Shown: positions 35,291 through 46,960 of the stretch, piece by piece
How positions within the stretch are numbered: the stretch's first letter is position 1
Layout: the number at the start of each line of letters is the position of its first letter
The notes under the pieces: model-generated
What the model saw: only the letters and a program-made list of their open reading frames with translations
Database searches by the model: none
Told to the model about the DNA's origin: nothing
DNA from: Platycnemis pennipes
Lineage: Eukaryota > Arthropoda > Insecta > Odonata > Platycnemididae
Length of the DNA: 64,000 bases
Assembly (NCBI GenBank): GCA_933228895.1
Contig: OW121856.1
Span: forward strand, 101,035,027 to 101,099,026
Reading direction: 5' to 3'
Made by a program: the position numbers and the translations under genes

Positions 35291-36030
35291 TTTTACTCCG
35301 TCCTTTTAAAACATATCGCGATGAGGGAAGACGGGAGTCTCCTATTGGCAAATAAGCGGAAGGTACTCGGACGGCCGATTGAATCGCCGTCTCTCCCAAG
35401 AAAAGCAGAGGAGAAGACGAAATAAATTAGCTTCAAAACTGATACGATCATGCTGGAGCTTAGAAATGCAATGAAAACTGAATGTGCACAAAAACTCAAT
35501 ACTCTCCAAGCATCCCAAGAGTGTAGAATGTGCTGAACTTAAAAAATGGTACTGATGTGAAATGCAAGAAATTATTTTCCTTAAGTCCTTCATAATATTG
35601 CCTTTTAGACAATAAGTATAAAATTAGAGAGATATACCTACTGGTAGCCGTATGAACCCTAAAGGTGCTTATAATACACATTAAGTGATAGTATTTATAA
35701 AAGTTTTTTGGCCAACAGGTGATGAGACACTTCATAATCAATCACTATATCTCTGCATCACGTCGATTTTGTACAGGCCCTACACACGACTGAACCAAGA
35801 CGCAATTTTTAGAAATTTAAAAGTATTAATACAAGTGTTCTATCCATTAGATATTTGTTTCCCACTAATCCAACATTCTTCCGCGTCCTTCAAACTACTA
35901 CCTCTGCCCTGTCCGGAGTTAGGTGGAAGAAATAAAGACAATTTATTATTATGGTTTAGCAGTTCCATTCATACTCAATCTTCTATGTTCTTCAATCATT
36001 CAAAATTACGAGTGTACCGTCTCTGTAAAC
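35291..36030. other. no recognisable gene
   Basis: A 118-codon plus frame (35685-36041) has normal-looking composition but no recognisable domain. It runs into the SINE relic at 36.03 kb and has no credible exon borders. Confidence 0.35.
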
Positions 36031-36031
36031 G

Positions 36032-36105
36032 GGTAGCCTGAAGGGTATTTTCGCTTGCCTTCAGACAAAAGATATCGAGGTTCGAGGCCCCTGGACCAAT
36101 ACAGT
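36032..36105 (+). mobile_element. tRNA-derived SINE relic
   Basis: GGGTAGCCTGAAGGGTA (A-box-like), then CGCTTGCCTTCAGACAAAAG (anticodon-arm-like), then GAGGTTCGAGGCCCC (B box). Spacing is that of a tRNA head. No tail recognised. Confidence 0.5.
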
Positions 36106-38089
36106 TAAATTCGAGCTGAGCGATTTTCCTGGGCACCAAATCTTTATGCCACACGCAGTTGAGGAAATCCTCCCCTACCCAGAGGAGAGAAGTTCTAACG
36201 CCTCAGGGTTATAGCACTTGCTGAGCCTTAACTTCACCACCAACTGGAATGACCTGCGGGTTAAACTCTGCGGTTCACGGTCCCTAATTGGGCTCGGAGA
36301 CAATTTACAAAAAAATTGAAAACGGGGACAGGAAAACCAAGGAAGACTCAGAGATGTGAAAAGGTGCCGTAAATATAGCAGTGTTTTCTTCAATTCTCTG
36401 CGCCGCTGGGACGCCCACGCTTGGACTGACTGTTCAATGGGATGGAGACGTTACAGCATGTGAGTGGAGTAGAAGGGAAGCAGTAAGAACAGCAGAAGCG
36501 GACAGGGACGGGACAAAGGAGACGGAGTGTGCGTGTGGCCAATTGTCAGCGAGACCTTTCGGGGAATGAGAGATGACGCAACGCAGGAATTAGATTAAGA
36601 AAAATGACCCCGAGGCGGACGTGGACTGAAGGCACTTCAACCGCAGATGAGATAATAGGGGGAGCCCCTCAACTCTTTCCCATCTCTTTTTTTTTAACGA
36701 TAAAAATTTCATTTCTCAAGGCTAAGTCGTCAACGTCGGCCAACGACTCCATTGTTCTAAATCAAATGGAAATTAACGAAGTTGCCGAGCCAAGTCGTCG
36801 CGCGCCCATTCTTAATAATTCAAAACAGGTACTAGGAAGGAATATTAAATTAATTTCCATCTATATGCACTGGGTATGTGTTCACGTCGAGACAATGCTT
36901 CACTCTAAAAGGTCACTACGGAAGAAAACATTCACGAAGATACATATCACGTTTTATCTCGAAAAAGTGTTGATCAAACAAGGTTAGTTTCAATAGCTTC
37001 TTCCAGCGTATTGCTCAATCAACGTTTCACTTTCTCATTCTCTCACAGGTAGAAAGATGAGGATAAAATCGCCACCTTCAGCAAATCAATAACACACCTA
37101 GGAATGTTAAGGTTTTATTTTACTTCAGCGCACATTTACGTGAACATTCAACAACTATTTTGCCTAAATAAGATAGCAGACACACACCCTTTGCATATGA
37201 GAAAGGAAAAAATATAGCTGGGAACGGCATTGGTGACTTTTGGTCCGTCACAAGTAGGTTACGTTCTCAAGGATTTCGTCAAAAATTTCACTGACAAAAG
37301 TAGCGTGTTATGCCACAATGATGACGGAGTAGTGTGCCATCACCGCTTCAAAAGATGAGTCCGAGAAAGAAATGACAGCCATTAAGTCAAAGCGCTGATC
37401 ACTTGCCCATGAATCACGTTGGCTTTGTGACTTCCACTACATGAAAATCACTTTTAACACTACGAGGTCTGACTGACGCCGTGATGAAGTCGGCGATGAC
37501 ATTTGAGCGTGTGACCCGAGGTCAAGTGACGTAATAGCCAAGAGGGCTTCACCAGAGACCGTGGGACTCAAGGGATAATTTCGCGGCGACTGACAATAAT
37601 GCACACTTAAAAAAAGGACAGAAAAGAGGCGATAATATCAGCACGCCAGCGAAAGAGTGACGTAAAATGAACGAAGTAACAACGGATCAGTTTTAATGAA
37701 ATGGGTCACATCCTTCATAAATTATTCACCGAAGTCGAACCCACTCCCTCAAAATTTCACGGTTCCCATGGCATTACCGCCAACAAGCCTGAACGGCAAA
37801 TATTCTCAGTATATCACTCATTGGATACTGAACTAAATGACGCTTAGCATTGGACGAGTTATTGTTCATATCGGTTGATTGAATCAACCGATTTCGCAGC
37901 TAATAAATAGCTAAAATAGAACCTGTAGGGGACCTACCTAATTCTTGTGATTCCGTCCCTTCTACCGCATTCTATATCGTTATTAGCATTATCTTATGCT
38001 CCTCTCTCTTCCCTATAATCATTTCCTTCAGTGTTCATTTTGATATTTCCCTAATTAGCTCCATTACGTCTGAGCTGAGCTCCAACGAT
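36106..38089. other. no gene; one perfect short palindrome
   Basis: Mixed unique DNA. A 127-codon frame at 36604-36987 has no recognisable features. The palindrome at 37870-37892 is listed separately. Confidence 0.4.
37870..37892. repeat. perfect 23-bp palindrome
   Basis: ATCGGTTGATT, one central G, AATCAACCGAT: 11-bp perfect arms. It could be a dimeric protein binding site or a remnant of a larger inverted repeat. No function is implied by sequence alone. Confidence 0.8.
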
Positions 38090-38262
38090 CCTTTAATTGC
38101 TATGTAGATACTAACCATCTAGCTGCATTTGACCCTATTATCTAACATGTTTCCATGTAGTGGCCCAGTTACATGTAAATGGTGTATGTTTGGTGATCTT
38201 CACCCCCTGCCACACACCCTCGCGTTGGCATGAAGGGTATTGCGTGGATGTAGATGCATAAG
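38090..38262 (+). mobile_element. non-LTR retrotransposon 3' tail (family 1)
   Basis: CACCCCCTGCCACACACCCT, then GGCATGAAGGGTATTGCGTG and GATGTAGATG at ~38202-38257. It matches the 3' end of the relic at 23.4-24.0 kb and the tail at 63.6 kb. The preceding ~110 bp (CTAACCATCTAGCTGCATTT region) is probably element-derived but not coding. Confidence 0.7.
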
Positions 38263-39533
38263 TCTGTTTTCTGCTTCACTTAAAAACCTTTCAATTCCTC
38301 TCTCTCACCAATTAGGCATTCGAGATAATTTTACGATCGACTTCACTCTCTTAGGCCACTTCCAAAGACCACTACCACAACGGCTCAACTGAGTTACTTC
38401 CAATCCAGCCGTTCACGTGTTTCTGTGTTACCCGAACTTTAACCCCATATTTTTACACGAGTTTTGAATGATACACTCCCCCAATAATTGATACGCCGTG
38501 CTCTTCGTGAAACAAATGCTGTGATTTAACGCTCTCCCCCCGGGATTCACTTCGGTTGTCACGTATGGGGGGGTGGAAAAAAGCTACCCCAGGACGTCGA
38601 ACGATCGACGCCCTGTTACTGCATAATACTCTTCGATTTCGTCACACGCCACGCTTGAGCACGGACTATATTTCACTTTTCGGCCCCTTGGTCGCATAAA
38701 ACGATCCTCCCGCTCTCTCTCCACCCCTCGCGAAACACAATCCGTCATATCAACCACCATTATCGCAAGCCCCGCTTCCAAACAACCTCCCCGTTGGGAG
38801 GACCACCTTTTCCACCCCCGCCGAGCGGGATTTCGTCTCTCTCCCGCGCTGCATTATGGGGAGACCGACGGTGCGGGGTGTTCAGAGCTGACAGAGGGGG
38901 AAGAGAGAAAACCCATCTCCCCCGCCGCCCTCTCCGTGTGTCCTGCGCTGCTATCTGGCGTCGGATCATCGGAAATTAACTTCGGACGACTGGCCTCGAC
39001 CAACACACTCTCGCGCCATCAAACCCGAAAGCCTAAGGCAAAGTGACGTCATTCCGGCGGGAATGACCGTTAAAAGGGCGCCAAACGCGGTCGAATGGGG
39101 TGGGTTGAGAGGAGGGGCAGAAAAGGAATGGGGAGTTCGTCGGGATGATTGAGGAAAGAGGTCGCTATTTTCCCTTGCGTGCATCCCGCCCAACAATTAC
39201 GAAAGTGGACGGACCCTAAAATATTAGGCACCCTCTCCTCGTCGCCTCACATATTTACGAATGAATTACCGACGCTCAGTATTGGCCATGACAATAGGAC
39301 AACTTACGTACAGTACGCACAAAACGGATAATAATATGGTGGGTAATCATTTGAAGCTTAAAGAAACATTAGAAAAAAACCCAGAGCACTATGGTAGGTC
39401 AATTTACAATGATAAAAATGGAGAAATAGATGGCAGGAAAATATGCCATTTTTTCTCGAGCAATATGTGACAATTATTGCTCAAACTGAATTTACCAAGG
39501 GGATACATCTGATGGATAATGTAGAGTACAGGG
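38263..39533. other. no recognisable gene
   Basis: Mixed; GC-richer at 38540-39200. Short opposed frames around 38.8-39.2 kb have no domains. Nothing else seen. Confidence 0.4.
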
Positions 39534-39801
39534 GGCAGGAACGTAGCCAGGGGGGGGGGGGCGGCTTCTGGTGCTTCAGCCCTCCCCGAAATATTTTCCC
39601 AATAAATTTGTTGTTCTTATTTTAGCCGTAAAATTAGGAGTGAGAAGAGATAAATATGGGCACTGTAAAAGTAAATACCAAGCACTGAAAATTAGGGAAG
39701 AGATTTGTAACATAGTCGGCACCGAATGGGCAAGGCTGATTTGTTTCAAGTTACGCAAGACTTAGCCCCCCCCGAAGCAAATGTCTGGCAACGTGCCTGC
39801 C
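39534..39801. mobile_element. 268-bp TIR element with GGCAGG(A/C)ACGTNGCCAG ends
   Basis: Left end GGCAGGAACGTAGCCAG followed by a run of 12 G; right end a run of C, then TCTGGCAACGTGCCTGCC. The ends are inverted repeats over ~17 bp, with the G/C runs just inside on both sides. GGCRYGTAGCCAGG-type ends are frequent in non-autonomous animal DNA transposons. It ends 4 bp from the next fold-back element. No coding sequence. Confidence 0.7.
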
Positions 39802-39805
39802 AGCG

Positions 39806-40142
39806 GGGATTGTGTTTGAGACCGTCAGGATAATCTCTAGTAGGTAACGAAGGAATTACGTGGTATGAACACGAATGGTTCGCAAATTTGGTGTGTTAAG
39901 ACCGCTGACTACAACCTCATTCATTGTTTACACTTGGGTTTTATCTCATCAGGGGTCTCTATAATCGAGAGAGATGATAAAAACTCAAGTGAAAACAATT
40001 ATCTAATGATATCGTAATAAATAAGCTAATGATATTGTAACGAGTGATTCAGGCGCACTAAATTTGCAAACCATTCGTGTTTGTACCACGTGACTCCTTG
40101 GTTACTTATTCGAGAGAAACACGACGGTTTCAAACAACCCAA
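39806..40142. mobile_element. 337-bp fold-back element (family F1), copy 2
   Basis: The left arm has GTGTTTGAGACCGTC, GGTAACGAAGGAATTACGTG and ACGAATGGTTCGCAAATTTG. The right arm is the inverse: CAAATTTGCAAACCATTCGT, CACGTGACTCCTTGGTTAC and GACGGTTTCAAACA. Arms are ~150 bp each, spanning almost the whole element. It matches the copy at 20796-21101 in both arms. Confidence 0.85.
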
Positions 40143-41690
40143 CAGGCTTCTTTTCATACCTGCATGGATGTCTATACGTTCAGGTCATTAGTATAATTTT
40201 ATTAATATACCTCCCAACATGTTTTGTTTAAAGAACTATTGCAACCTCCCTTCCGCATAAATTTAACATATAATATCGCAATAAATAGTATCAATTAGAA
40301 CATTTATGTTATTATTAACTTTCCTTCAACAGTGCCTCGAGGTTTCTCGCATAGCTTACAGTAAATGTAGATGTAAATTTTGGCAGGAAACAGTACAAAA
40401 TCGTCAAACATCTTAAAAATGGCTCTCCGACCTAGGGTAATGAACACCAAATCAACCCTACGGGTACATCCATTTTCTCAAAAATGAAGGTAGAAAAAGA
40501 TGGTAGAAGGCAGAAAGGAATTATGAAATACGCAATGATAGGTTTTAGGGAATATTTGTGGGAATGAAATTAATGCCACGGTCACCATTCCATAAAGAAG
40601 ATATAAGACTTACCGCAGACTTGCCGTTAGTATGGCCGTAAAATATCCTTACTCATGGGTAACAGATTGGAACTCACGAATGATAACCAGCACATCTATT
40701 TCCTTTCCCCTAATTACTTACTGGCCAGTGATAACCATAACTCGGAAAACAGCGAATTTCTACGGCCTAGGAAATTTAAGAGATTCCACAATGTCGAAAA
40801 CATATCATGAAATGGAAGGGGCTTGAAGGATTAACGGCTATATAAAAGGGTTAAGGAAACGGATGAATTTGGACTGTCAGCTTTTGAGATGTGGGTATGG
40901 AAAAGGATGGATCACGATGGTGGGTGAAAATACTAACGGAGATCTCCTGAGGATAGCAGGGGAAGTAAGGAAATTACAAGAAGACATGAAGAGTGGATTG
41001 AACTGTTAAAAAAAAAATCGAGGGTGACTTGATGTACTTGAGAAGGAGAATAGATATTTTCGTTCAGTAGAAGAGTGTCTATTTCATTAATGAATGGGGA
41101 TAGGAAGTATGGAGAGCCAAAGAAGGACATAACGTGTAACTGGCGCGTGGGAAGTATTTCATGTCCATATAAACCCACCTTAACCTACAGAACAGTAAAA
41201 TTTTATAGCGAGAGTAACTGTCGATATGATAAATATAAATTATCGTTAATGCCAAAACGCGCGCACTCTTGTGTTCGTAAATAAAAGCGAAACATTAAAC
41301 GGTCAAACGGGGACCGCGTGGGGAGACCAACAATAAACCTAACAGATGTGGCAACAGCGCCGCCGTGCGCCAAAACCAGGGGTGGTGCGACGACATGAAC
41401 GGCAAGCGCACACACGAACACGGCGACAATTCCCTCTGCTCGCTCAGTAATGATTCAAGAGAGGGAGAAAAAATGTGAAAGAAAATAACAGCGCGAAACG
41501 AATCCATATATAATAATATAAAAAAATAGCCGAAAAAAATATGGAATCCCGCCCCCAGAGATGGGGAGAATGAAGGGGGAGATGGTTGGAAAAAAAATCA
41601 ACACGATGGGGAGGCGGGACTTGACAAGGGTGTGTCCAAAAAGCTGTAAACCGAAATAAACCCCGTAGACCGGTTTCATTATCGATGCCT
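40143..41690. other. no recognisable gene
   Basis: AT-rich. CAGTGCCTCGAGGTTTCTCG with AAATGTAGATGTAAA at 40332-40377 may be a very degenerate family-1 retrotransposon tail. Nothing else. Confidence 0.35.
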
Positions 41691-42020
41691 CAATTACCCG
41701 GCGCTCCTCTTTCCCTTCCAGGAAAAAACTAAAAGCCCACTCTCTCCCCCCCTCCCCCCCCCGGCCCGAAAATCAACCCTCCTCCCCATCCACAATGTTC
41801 TACCGATATTTCCCCACCCACTTCACCACTTGTGTCCTCCTTCTCGACATAGAACCTCCAATACCCGGGCGACCCCTTCGCCTTGCCTTATCGCACCAAG
41901 ACATATTATCTCCTCTCCCCGCAAAGAATATCGCTCCCACCACCCTCCCCTTTTTAACCCCCTTTCTCCAGCAACAATATCCAATCTATTCCTACTACCC
42001 TCGCCCTTTTTTCAATGGAG
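41690..42020. repeat. pyrimidine-rich block
   Basis: C/T-rich plus strand (CTCTCTCCCCCCCTCC), following an A/G-rich stretch at 41460-41640. Two overlapping plus frames are composition-driven. Confidence 0.5.
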
Positions 42021-42309
42021 CGTTTTTGGGTATGTATATTTGGTTCATTAGTAAAATTGAAATTGAAAATAAAACTATCGTATGTTAATTTCTTAAATCG
42101 TATAATGCCATCATTAAATGCAACTACCATTTCATCATTTGCTAATGCCTATTCGGTTTTAAATAGAGGGCCCCTACTATGTAATGGTATAATAATATAT
42201 ATTCATATTATTCTTATTGACAAAAATATATTTATAATTATAGAATAATTTTAATTCTTTTGTGATTTGGCTCACCTCTCTCAAAAGATTACCGAACCCT
42301 ATGTAGAAC

Positions 42310-42610
42310 GTCTTGTAGAGATTCTACATCTTCTCTGCAGGTTCATTCTTGCGAGTAATGGGTATCCAACCCGCGAAATTCATCGTCAGATCGAAATTCG
42401 TAACCTCAGTTCTTGCGACCAGTTGAACTAACTGAGAACGGCGATTCCTTTGGAGCAGTTGCGATTTGAAAAGCAGCGATCGCGTTTTCGCTCTCGAAAG
42501 CATTAGGTAAAGCAGAGCGCCCTCATTATGACGATCGGCCCTAGCGTCCAAGGCCTCCTGTCCATGGCATGCCCTGGATATCTGCCTTAGCACCTAGGAG
42601 TCCACCCGAA
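42310..42610 (-). other. unassigned 90-codon minus-strand frame
   Basis: 42324-42593 on minus is an open frame of balanced composition (contains SQLLQRNRRSQLVQLVARTE, then TNFDLTMNFAGWIPITRK). That is less biased than most frames here, so it could be a decayed transposon ORF fragment. I recognise no domain, there are no clear splice borders, and flanking DNA is AT-rich. Confidence 0.2.
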
Positions 42611-42699
42611 ACCCTCCAATCCATCGCATGGCTTCCCTACACGAGACGGGGAGGACTTAAAAAAACAAATAAAAACTCTCGATCCCGCCCGGCATAAAA

Positions 42700-43085
42700 C
42701 CGCCTGTCCCTCTCCACATGTCGAAGACACCTACACTACACCCAATCTCCAGCGACACCCTCCTCCCGAACCATCTGCTCCATTACCTACATCCTCAAGC
42801 CCCGTCCAACACCCCTTCCCTCCCAATCATCCCAAAACCCTCAAACCCTTCCGACTTAGAGGGCATAACAGAGAGAGAACACGCCAACAAAAAGCCCCTC
42901 CACTCCAATTCCTCCACCCCCTCCACCGGCCCGCATTTATAGCCTCAATCCAATTACGTGGATATTGCCATAATGGGTACCTTCCTCCTTGGGCGGATGA
43001 AGATCGGTTGGGGGGTGGGCTGACTGAAAGAAGGGGGAGTGACGAACGGGAGGGGAAAGGGGGGAGGGGGAAGGCGCGCCAGCGT
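42700..43085. repeat. pyrimidine-to-purine block
   Basis: 42710-42935 is C-rich; 43010-43085 is G-rich (GGGAGGGGAAAGGGGGGAGG, G-quadruplex-like). Opposed low-complexity frames, no gene. Confidence 0.5.
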
Positions 43086-43218
43086 GACTGCATTCCCGAT
43101 CGACCCTAAAGGGATAACAGATCAAGGAAGTGTGGCAAGGGTTGTCGAGACACCGTCCAAATGCTGAAGAGAGCGGAGAATCACCAAGGAGGCCGATTAG
43201 CAATTGAATTATGTATGT

Positions 43219-43778
43219 ACTACCACAGAGTAAATATAATATAGAGGGCTCACCGCATAGGGCATAAATATTATAAGTTTTGGATGCAGTACTGGAAGGA
43301 TTCCATAGATGGTGTGGGAAGAATTTTTCGCGTTCCGTCACAAACAGTATCCATGGCTTCCATTGTTTTCGTTTTTCTAATTGAAATAAGAGGCACAATC
43401 GAGAAGCATCTCGTAGTCTGCTCTGTCTGCTCCATGCAGCGGTATTACATGTTTTAATGAAACAGTAAGGAATCCTTCCTGTGACAAACAGCATGATTTA
43501 ATAGTGAGAGATACGTTAACTTATCCATGTGACTATTGACGTTTGGTAAAGACATATCGCACCATTATAATAAAATAACAATACTACAACAACAGCATAT
43601 GTTATGTTCCGCTTATGTCAATTAGAAAAACAAAACCAATGGAAGCGATATGTATCGTTAGGCGAAAAATTCTTCCCTCGCCATCTATGGAAACCTTCCA
43701 GTACTACGTTCAAAACGTATTACAGTTTTTCCCTATGCGGTGAGACCTGTATACTATACTTACACCATGGTACTACCC
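43219..43778. mobile_element. ~560-bp palindromic TIR element (family P1), copy 2
   Basis: Left arm ~43219-43388 and right arm ~43612-43778 are inverted copies: TACTACCACAGAGTAAATAT / GGTAGTACC-type outer ends, GGGCTCACCGCATAGGGCA / CCCTATGCGGTGAGACC, AGTACTGGAAGGATTCCATA / TATGGAAACCTTCCAGTACT, and GTTTTTCTAATTGA / TCAATTAGAAAAAC. A ~220-bp unpaired middle (43389-43611) carries no recognised coding. The right arm matches the element at 15 kb. Confidence 0.8.
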
Positions 43779-43988
43779 CAGAAAGTCTGCCTTGAATCTA
43801 TATATTTTGGAAGGTTAACAAACAAAGTCATTTTTTTAAGAGAGAATATTTTACCAATCAGAGGCAGTCCAAATGCATCAGATCACTTCTAAACTCTTCG
43901 GTATACTTAGAAAACTCTAAAATATGTTACTCTTTGACATTCATGGCACATATTCTATTGCCCCAAATGCTGCATGATTTTACTGGAG

Positions 43989-44100
43989 GCGACCAGGATA
44001 TGGTCTTTACACAACCGGCCAGTCGATCAAAAGGTGGCGTGTTAGATTCCCGCCATGGGTAATGTGTTTAATTTAGGATTAGCTAAGGATGAGTAAAGCA
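43989..44100 (+). mobile_element. possible tRNA-derived SINE relic
   Basis: ACCGGCCAGTCGATCAAAAG and GGTGGCGTGTTAGATTCCCG resemble the anticodon-to-T-arm part of a SINE head, with a B box GTGTTAGATTCCC. The A box is unclear. Confidence 0.35.
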
Positions 44101-44725
44101 TACAGAGCGACACAACCTCGGGGTTTGAAGCACCGTAAATCTAATTCACCTCTGATTCTGTTCCTTCCTGATTCAAGGTAATCCATCAATCTTCAATCTC
44201 TCACGACTTTCAACATTGAAATTGCTTCCATTCACCGCCTCCATACAACCACGCAGCCTCCCACACATTTTCTCAAACAGTTACCATTCAAATTGACCGT
44301 TTCCACTCCCATCTATTTATCCTCGACCCTTTTGCTTAGATGCGAGGGGCAGGGCATTTAGTCCTTCAATCTGAGCATAATGTTAAATCCTAAAGGTCAA
44401 TCTCTAGTTCGCCCCACCGCAAAAGACATGTTGTGACGTTGATTTATGGACAACTGACCCATGAATTGTACAGATTGTTACCTAAAGTGACTGTCGTAAC
44501 GCAAAGAAAAGAAAGATCTTAAGAAAACAATTAAAATATGAAACATGTAAATGTATTACTTCCTAATTTATCCTAAATGCACATCTAATGCGGACGATAA
44601 AGGAAAATACGAAAAGCCTGTCGTGGATAATTTAAAAATACATCGCGAGTGACAACTCATTTATGATTTAAAGTCTTAAAGTTTATTTTGAAGGGGATGA
44701 AAGGTACATGAAGGGGGAATCGAAG
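44101..44725. other. no recognisable feature
   Basis: Mixed to AT-rich unique DNA; nothing recognised. Confidence 0.4.
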
Positions 44726-44815
44726 GGTAGGTAATGGTGGAGGGAAACCCGGTGGGGGACGGAAACCATTAAGGATAGGTGCCGAGGGAAACACGGTTTA
44801 TCCGTCCGACAGGTC
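44726..44815 (-). mobile_element. SINE fragment (family S1, copy 3)
   Basis: GGGTAGGTAATGGTGGAGGG, GAAACCCGGTGGGGGACGG and GGAAACACGGTTTATCCGTC CGAC parallel the GTAATGG...GAAACCCGGCG...CACGGGTTAACGTCCCATCCGAC stretch of the full SINE at 46.3 kb, same orientation. This is body sequence only; the tRNA head is missing. Confidence 0.55.
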
Positions 44816-46310
44816 CAAATATATGTACTCATTCATGAACTGAGTTTGATAAATCTATGACACACCTTACTGCTCGCTCGCTCGCAAAATAAGAAGTGAA
44901 AGTGACACATTTGAAAATGACAAAATATACAAATTGTTTCAACAAGAACAAGCGTGAGAAACAGTTTTTAGCCACGAGAGGATAATTCCATATGCAAGTG
45001 TAACGTCGTGCAGTATCCTAAACATAAATTGCATTTGTTTTGTTTAATATTCGAGACTTAGTTTTCTTGGTCGTTCTTTGTTGTGTTGATTGTTTTTTTT
45101 TGTTTCTTTCGTATGGCAATTATCAGGATCAGAATCATCAGGATATCAGAATTATATAGGATCAGAGCTGTATATTCCCTAATAAAACGGTTTGAAACCT
45201 TAGAAAATAAATAAATTATTGAAAACAAAAGGTCACGACATCACAGCTGCTGCCTCACTTTCAATAGATTACAACTAGCCGAGAAGAGAAAATGAACTAC
45301 AAGGCACCGTAGGCCTCGAACAAAGCTCTACATAGCGACCACCTAAATAAAAAGTCCATAACTGAACTGCAAGTAGTTGAGTAGCCGCTATGTAGATGAC
45401 TCTGGCCTCGAAGGAAAGCTACGGTATCTATAAACGTCGGAACGAAGCCACGTGTCACACATCTCGGCGAAGTGCGATAAGAAACCAAAGATCTAAAGCA
45501 AGGCTTGGGAACTTGAGACAAATGGAAACATCACAACAGACAGGGAGGGGGAGAAGAATTAAACCCATGATGCAAGGGCGGAACCGTTAGCCGTCCGATG
45601 GTATGCGTCACAAGAAGACACGAGAAAGCGTCATAGACGACGGTGACAATCCCGCGTCATATATAAAAGCAATAGGTTGGGTCATACAGTATATATCCCA
45701 ACTCCATTCACTACCACGAGGGCACACATTTCTCCCCATATCCGACGATAACGGCCCAAACCAAACACCGAAATAAACGCCATAAAGAGAACAAACACAC
45801 AGGTGCCCGCAAGCGTGTTTGAGTTTGCTCCGTCTGTGCATCTGTTTCCCGGTGTTCGTGTCCACAAGGCATATATTCGATCCCTCCTACCTCTCATTTT
45901 GAAGACGGTACTGTTGTCCCATGACGTAATATCCTCCCTCTCCCCTTAACCTCCGACGGGGACGCCAAAAAAAAGACCTTCCCAACGCCCCCGCATCGAA
46001 CTGCAGAGACCTCTACAAATAATCTGCGGAGGAATGACGAACGAAGCCGATGAGTTTTTTTGCGAAGACGAGGAGGGATAGAGGAGTCACGCCATCCATT
46101 AAAGATCACTTCGTACTTTTAGAGCAGTAGTGATTGCTGCGTCCTCCTGAGGAAATTTAATTCGGACAGATATTCCGAAGATACTAAACACAAAAACTCC
46201 ATCGTGTTTTGAGAGTTAGATCATAGTCATAAACCCAAAAAGAAATATGGCATGAAGTCTAAATTTTCGGGTACATTCAAGGACAGATATGTTCAGAAAT
46301 TTCCGATGCA
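44816..46310. other. no recognisable feature
   Basis: AT-rich to ~45290, with TCAGGATCAGAATCATCAGG-like short repeats at ~45123-45170, then mixed. Nothing identified. Confidence 0.4.
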
Positions 46311-46641
46311 TATATGGTTGGTTGGTTATCCAGGGGAGGCCGCGACAGCTGAGGTCATTTGTGCCATTTAGGATAGGTGGGTAATTGGGTAATGGTAGGA
46401 GTTTTCAGGGAACGGAGGAAGGGTGGAGTGAAACCCGGCGTTGGCATTAGCCTACTCTTAACGAAAGGCGCCAGGGGGACCACGGGTTAACGTCCCATCC
46501 GACGGACGGAGTACTGAACCTGAAATGCCCTCCACTAGGCACTCACGTGGGGACCGGTTTTCCACTGAAAAATCTGCCAGTGCCGGGAATCGAACCTGGG
46601 CCCTCGGGATGGGAGGCCAGTACTCTAGCCACCACACCAAC
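46311..46641 (-). mobile_element. tRNA-derived SINE, near full length (family S1, copy 1)
   Basis: Minus-strand head GTTGGTGTGGTGGCTAGAG (A box TGGCTAGAG) and B box GGTTCGATTCC at 46596-46586, followed by a ~200-bp body and a GGTT-type tail (plus strand TGGTTGGTTGGTT at ~46315). An 8-bp direct repeat, CCGATGCA, flanks it at 46303-46310 and 46642-46649 and fits a target-site duplication. Degenerate copies lie at 55.8-56.0 and 44.7 kb. It sits only 320 bp downstream of the groucho exon in transcription order. Confidence 0.82.
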
Positions 46642-46951
46642 CCGATGCAACCTGGGCAAATTGATACCCAACTATTGTCGACCGAAAACACCGGAAACAT
46701 GGAGAAAACTTACAATCTAACAAATATATTAATTTTGGAAAATACACCAGTGCAACAAAAATGAATTGATTTCAACGCATCCTATTTAAGTCATAGAAAA
46801 AGATCAGATTCTGCGAAAGCGGATCATTTAAAAGAAGGAACACGTGATCTTGTACTATTTGCTTATCTGAAATTTAAACTGGAATCATGATCAATTCCAG
46901 TACGACAGTTTAAACAGAAGGACACAGAATAAAAAGATCAGAAAAATTTCA

Positions 46952-46960
46952 TTAGCTCAC
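46952..46960 (-). promoter_or_regulatory. 5' splice donor of the groucho exon
   Basis: On the minus strand the exon ends CAG and the intron starts GTGAGCTAA, a near-consensus U1 binding site. Together with the acceptor it fixes the exon length at 45 bp. Confidence 0.85.

Larger units (their letters stand above)
1..46960 (-). other. groucho intron downstream of the Q-domain exon (inferred, open at window edge)
   Basis: This is the intron after the 45-bp exon. The next Groucho exon should encode a HQQQV-containing stretch, giving a run of three CTG/TTG-like triplets on the plus strand. I saw no such run in a credible context, nor WD40-repeat exons. The intron should therefore be at least 46.96 kb. 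Nested genes are possible but none was recognised. Confidence 0.55.

Noticed and set aside
40332..40377. Additional family-1 retrotransposon tail
   Set aside because: Only GTAGATGTAAA and a few scattered matches; could be chance in AT-rich DNA.
42937..43494. 185-codon minus-strand open frame
   Set aside because: Covers the left arm of the palindromic element P1 and a G-rich block.
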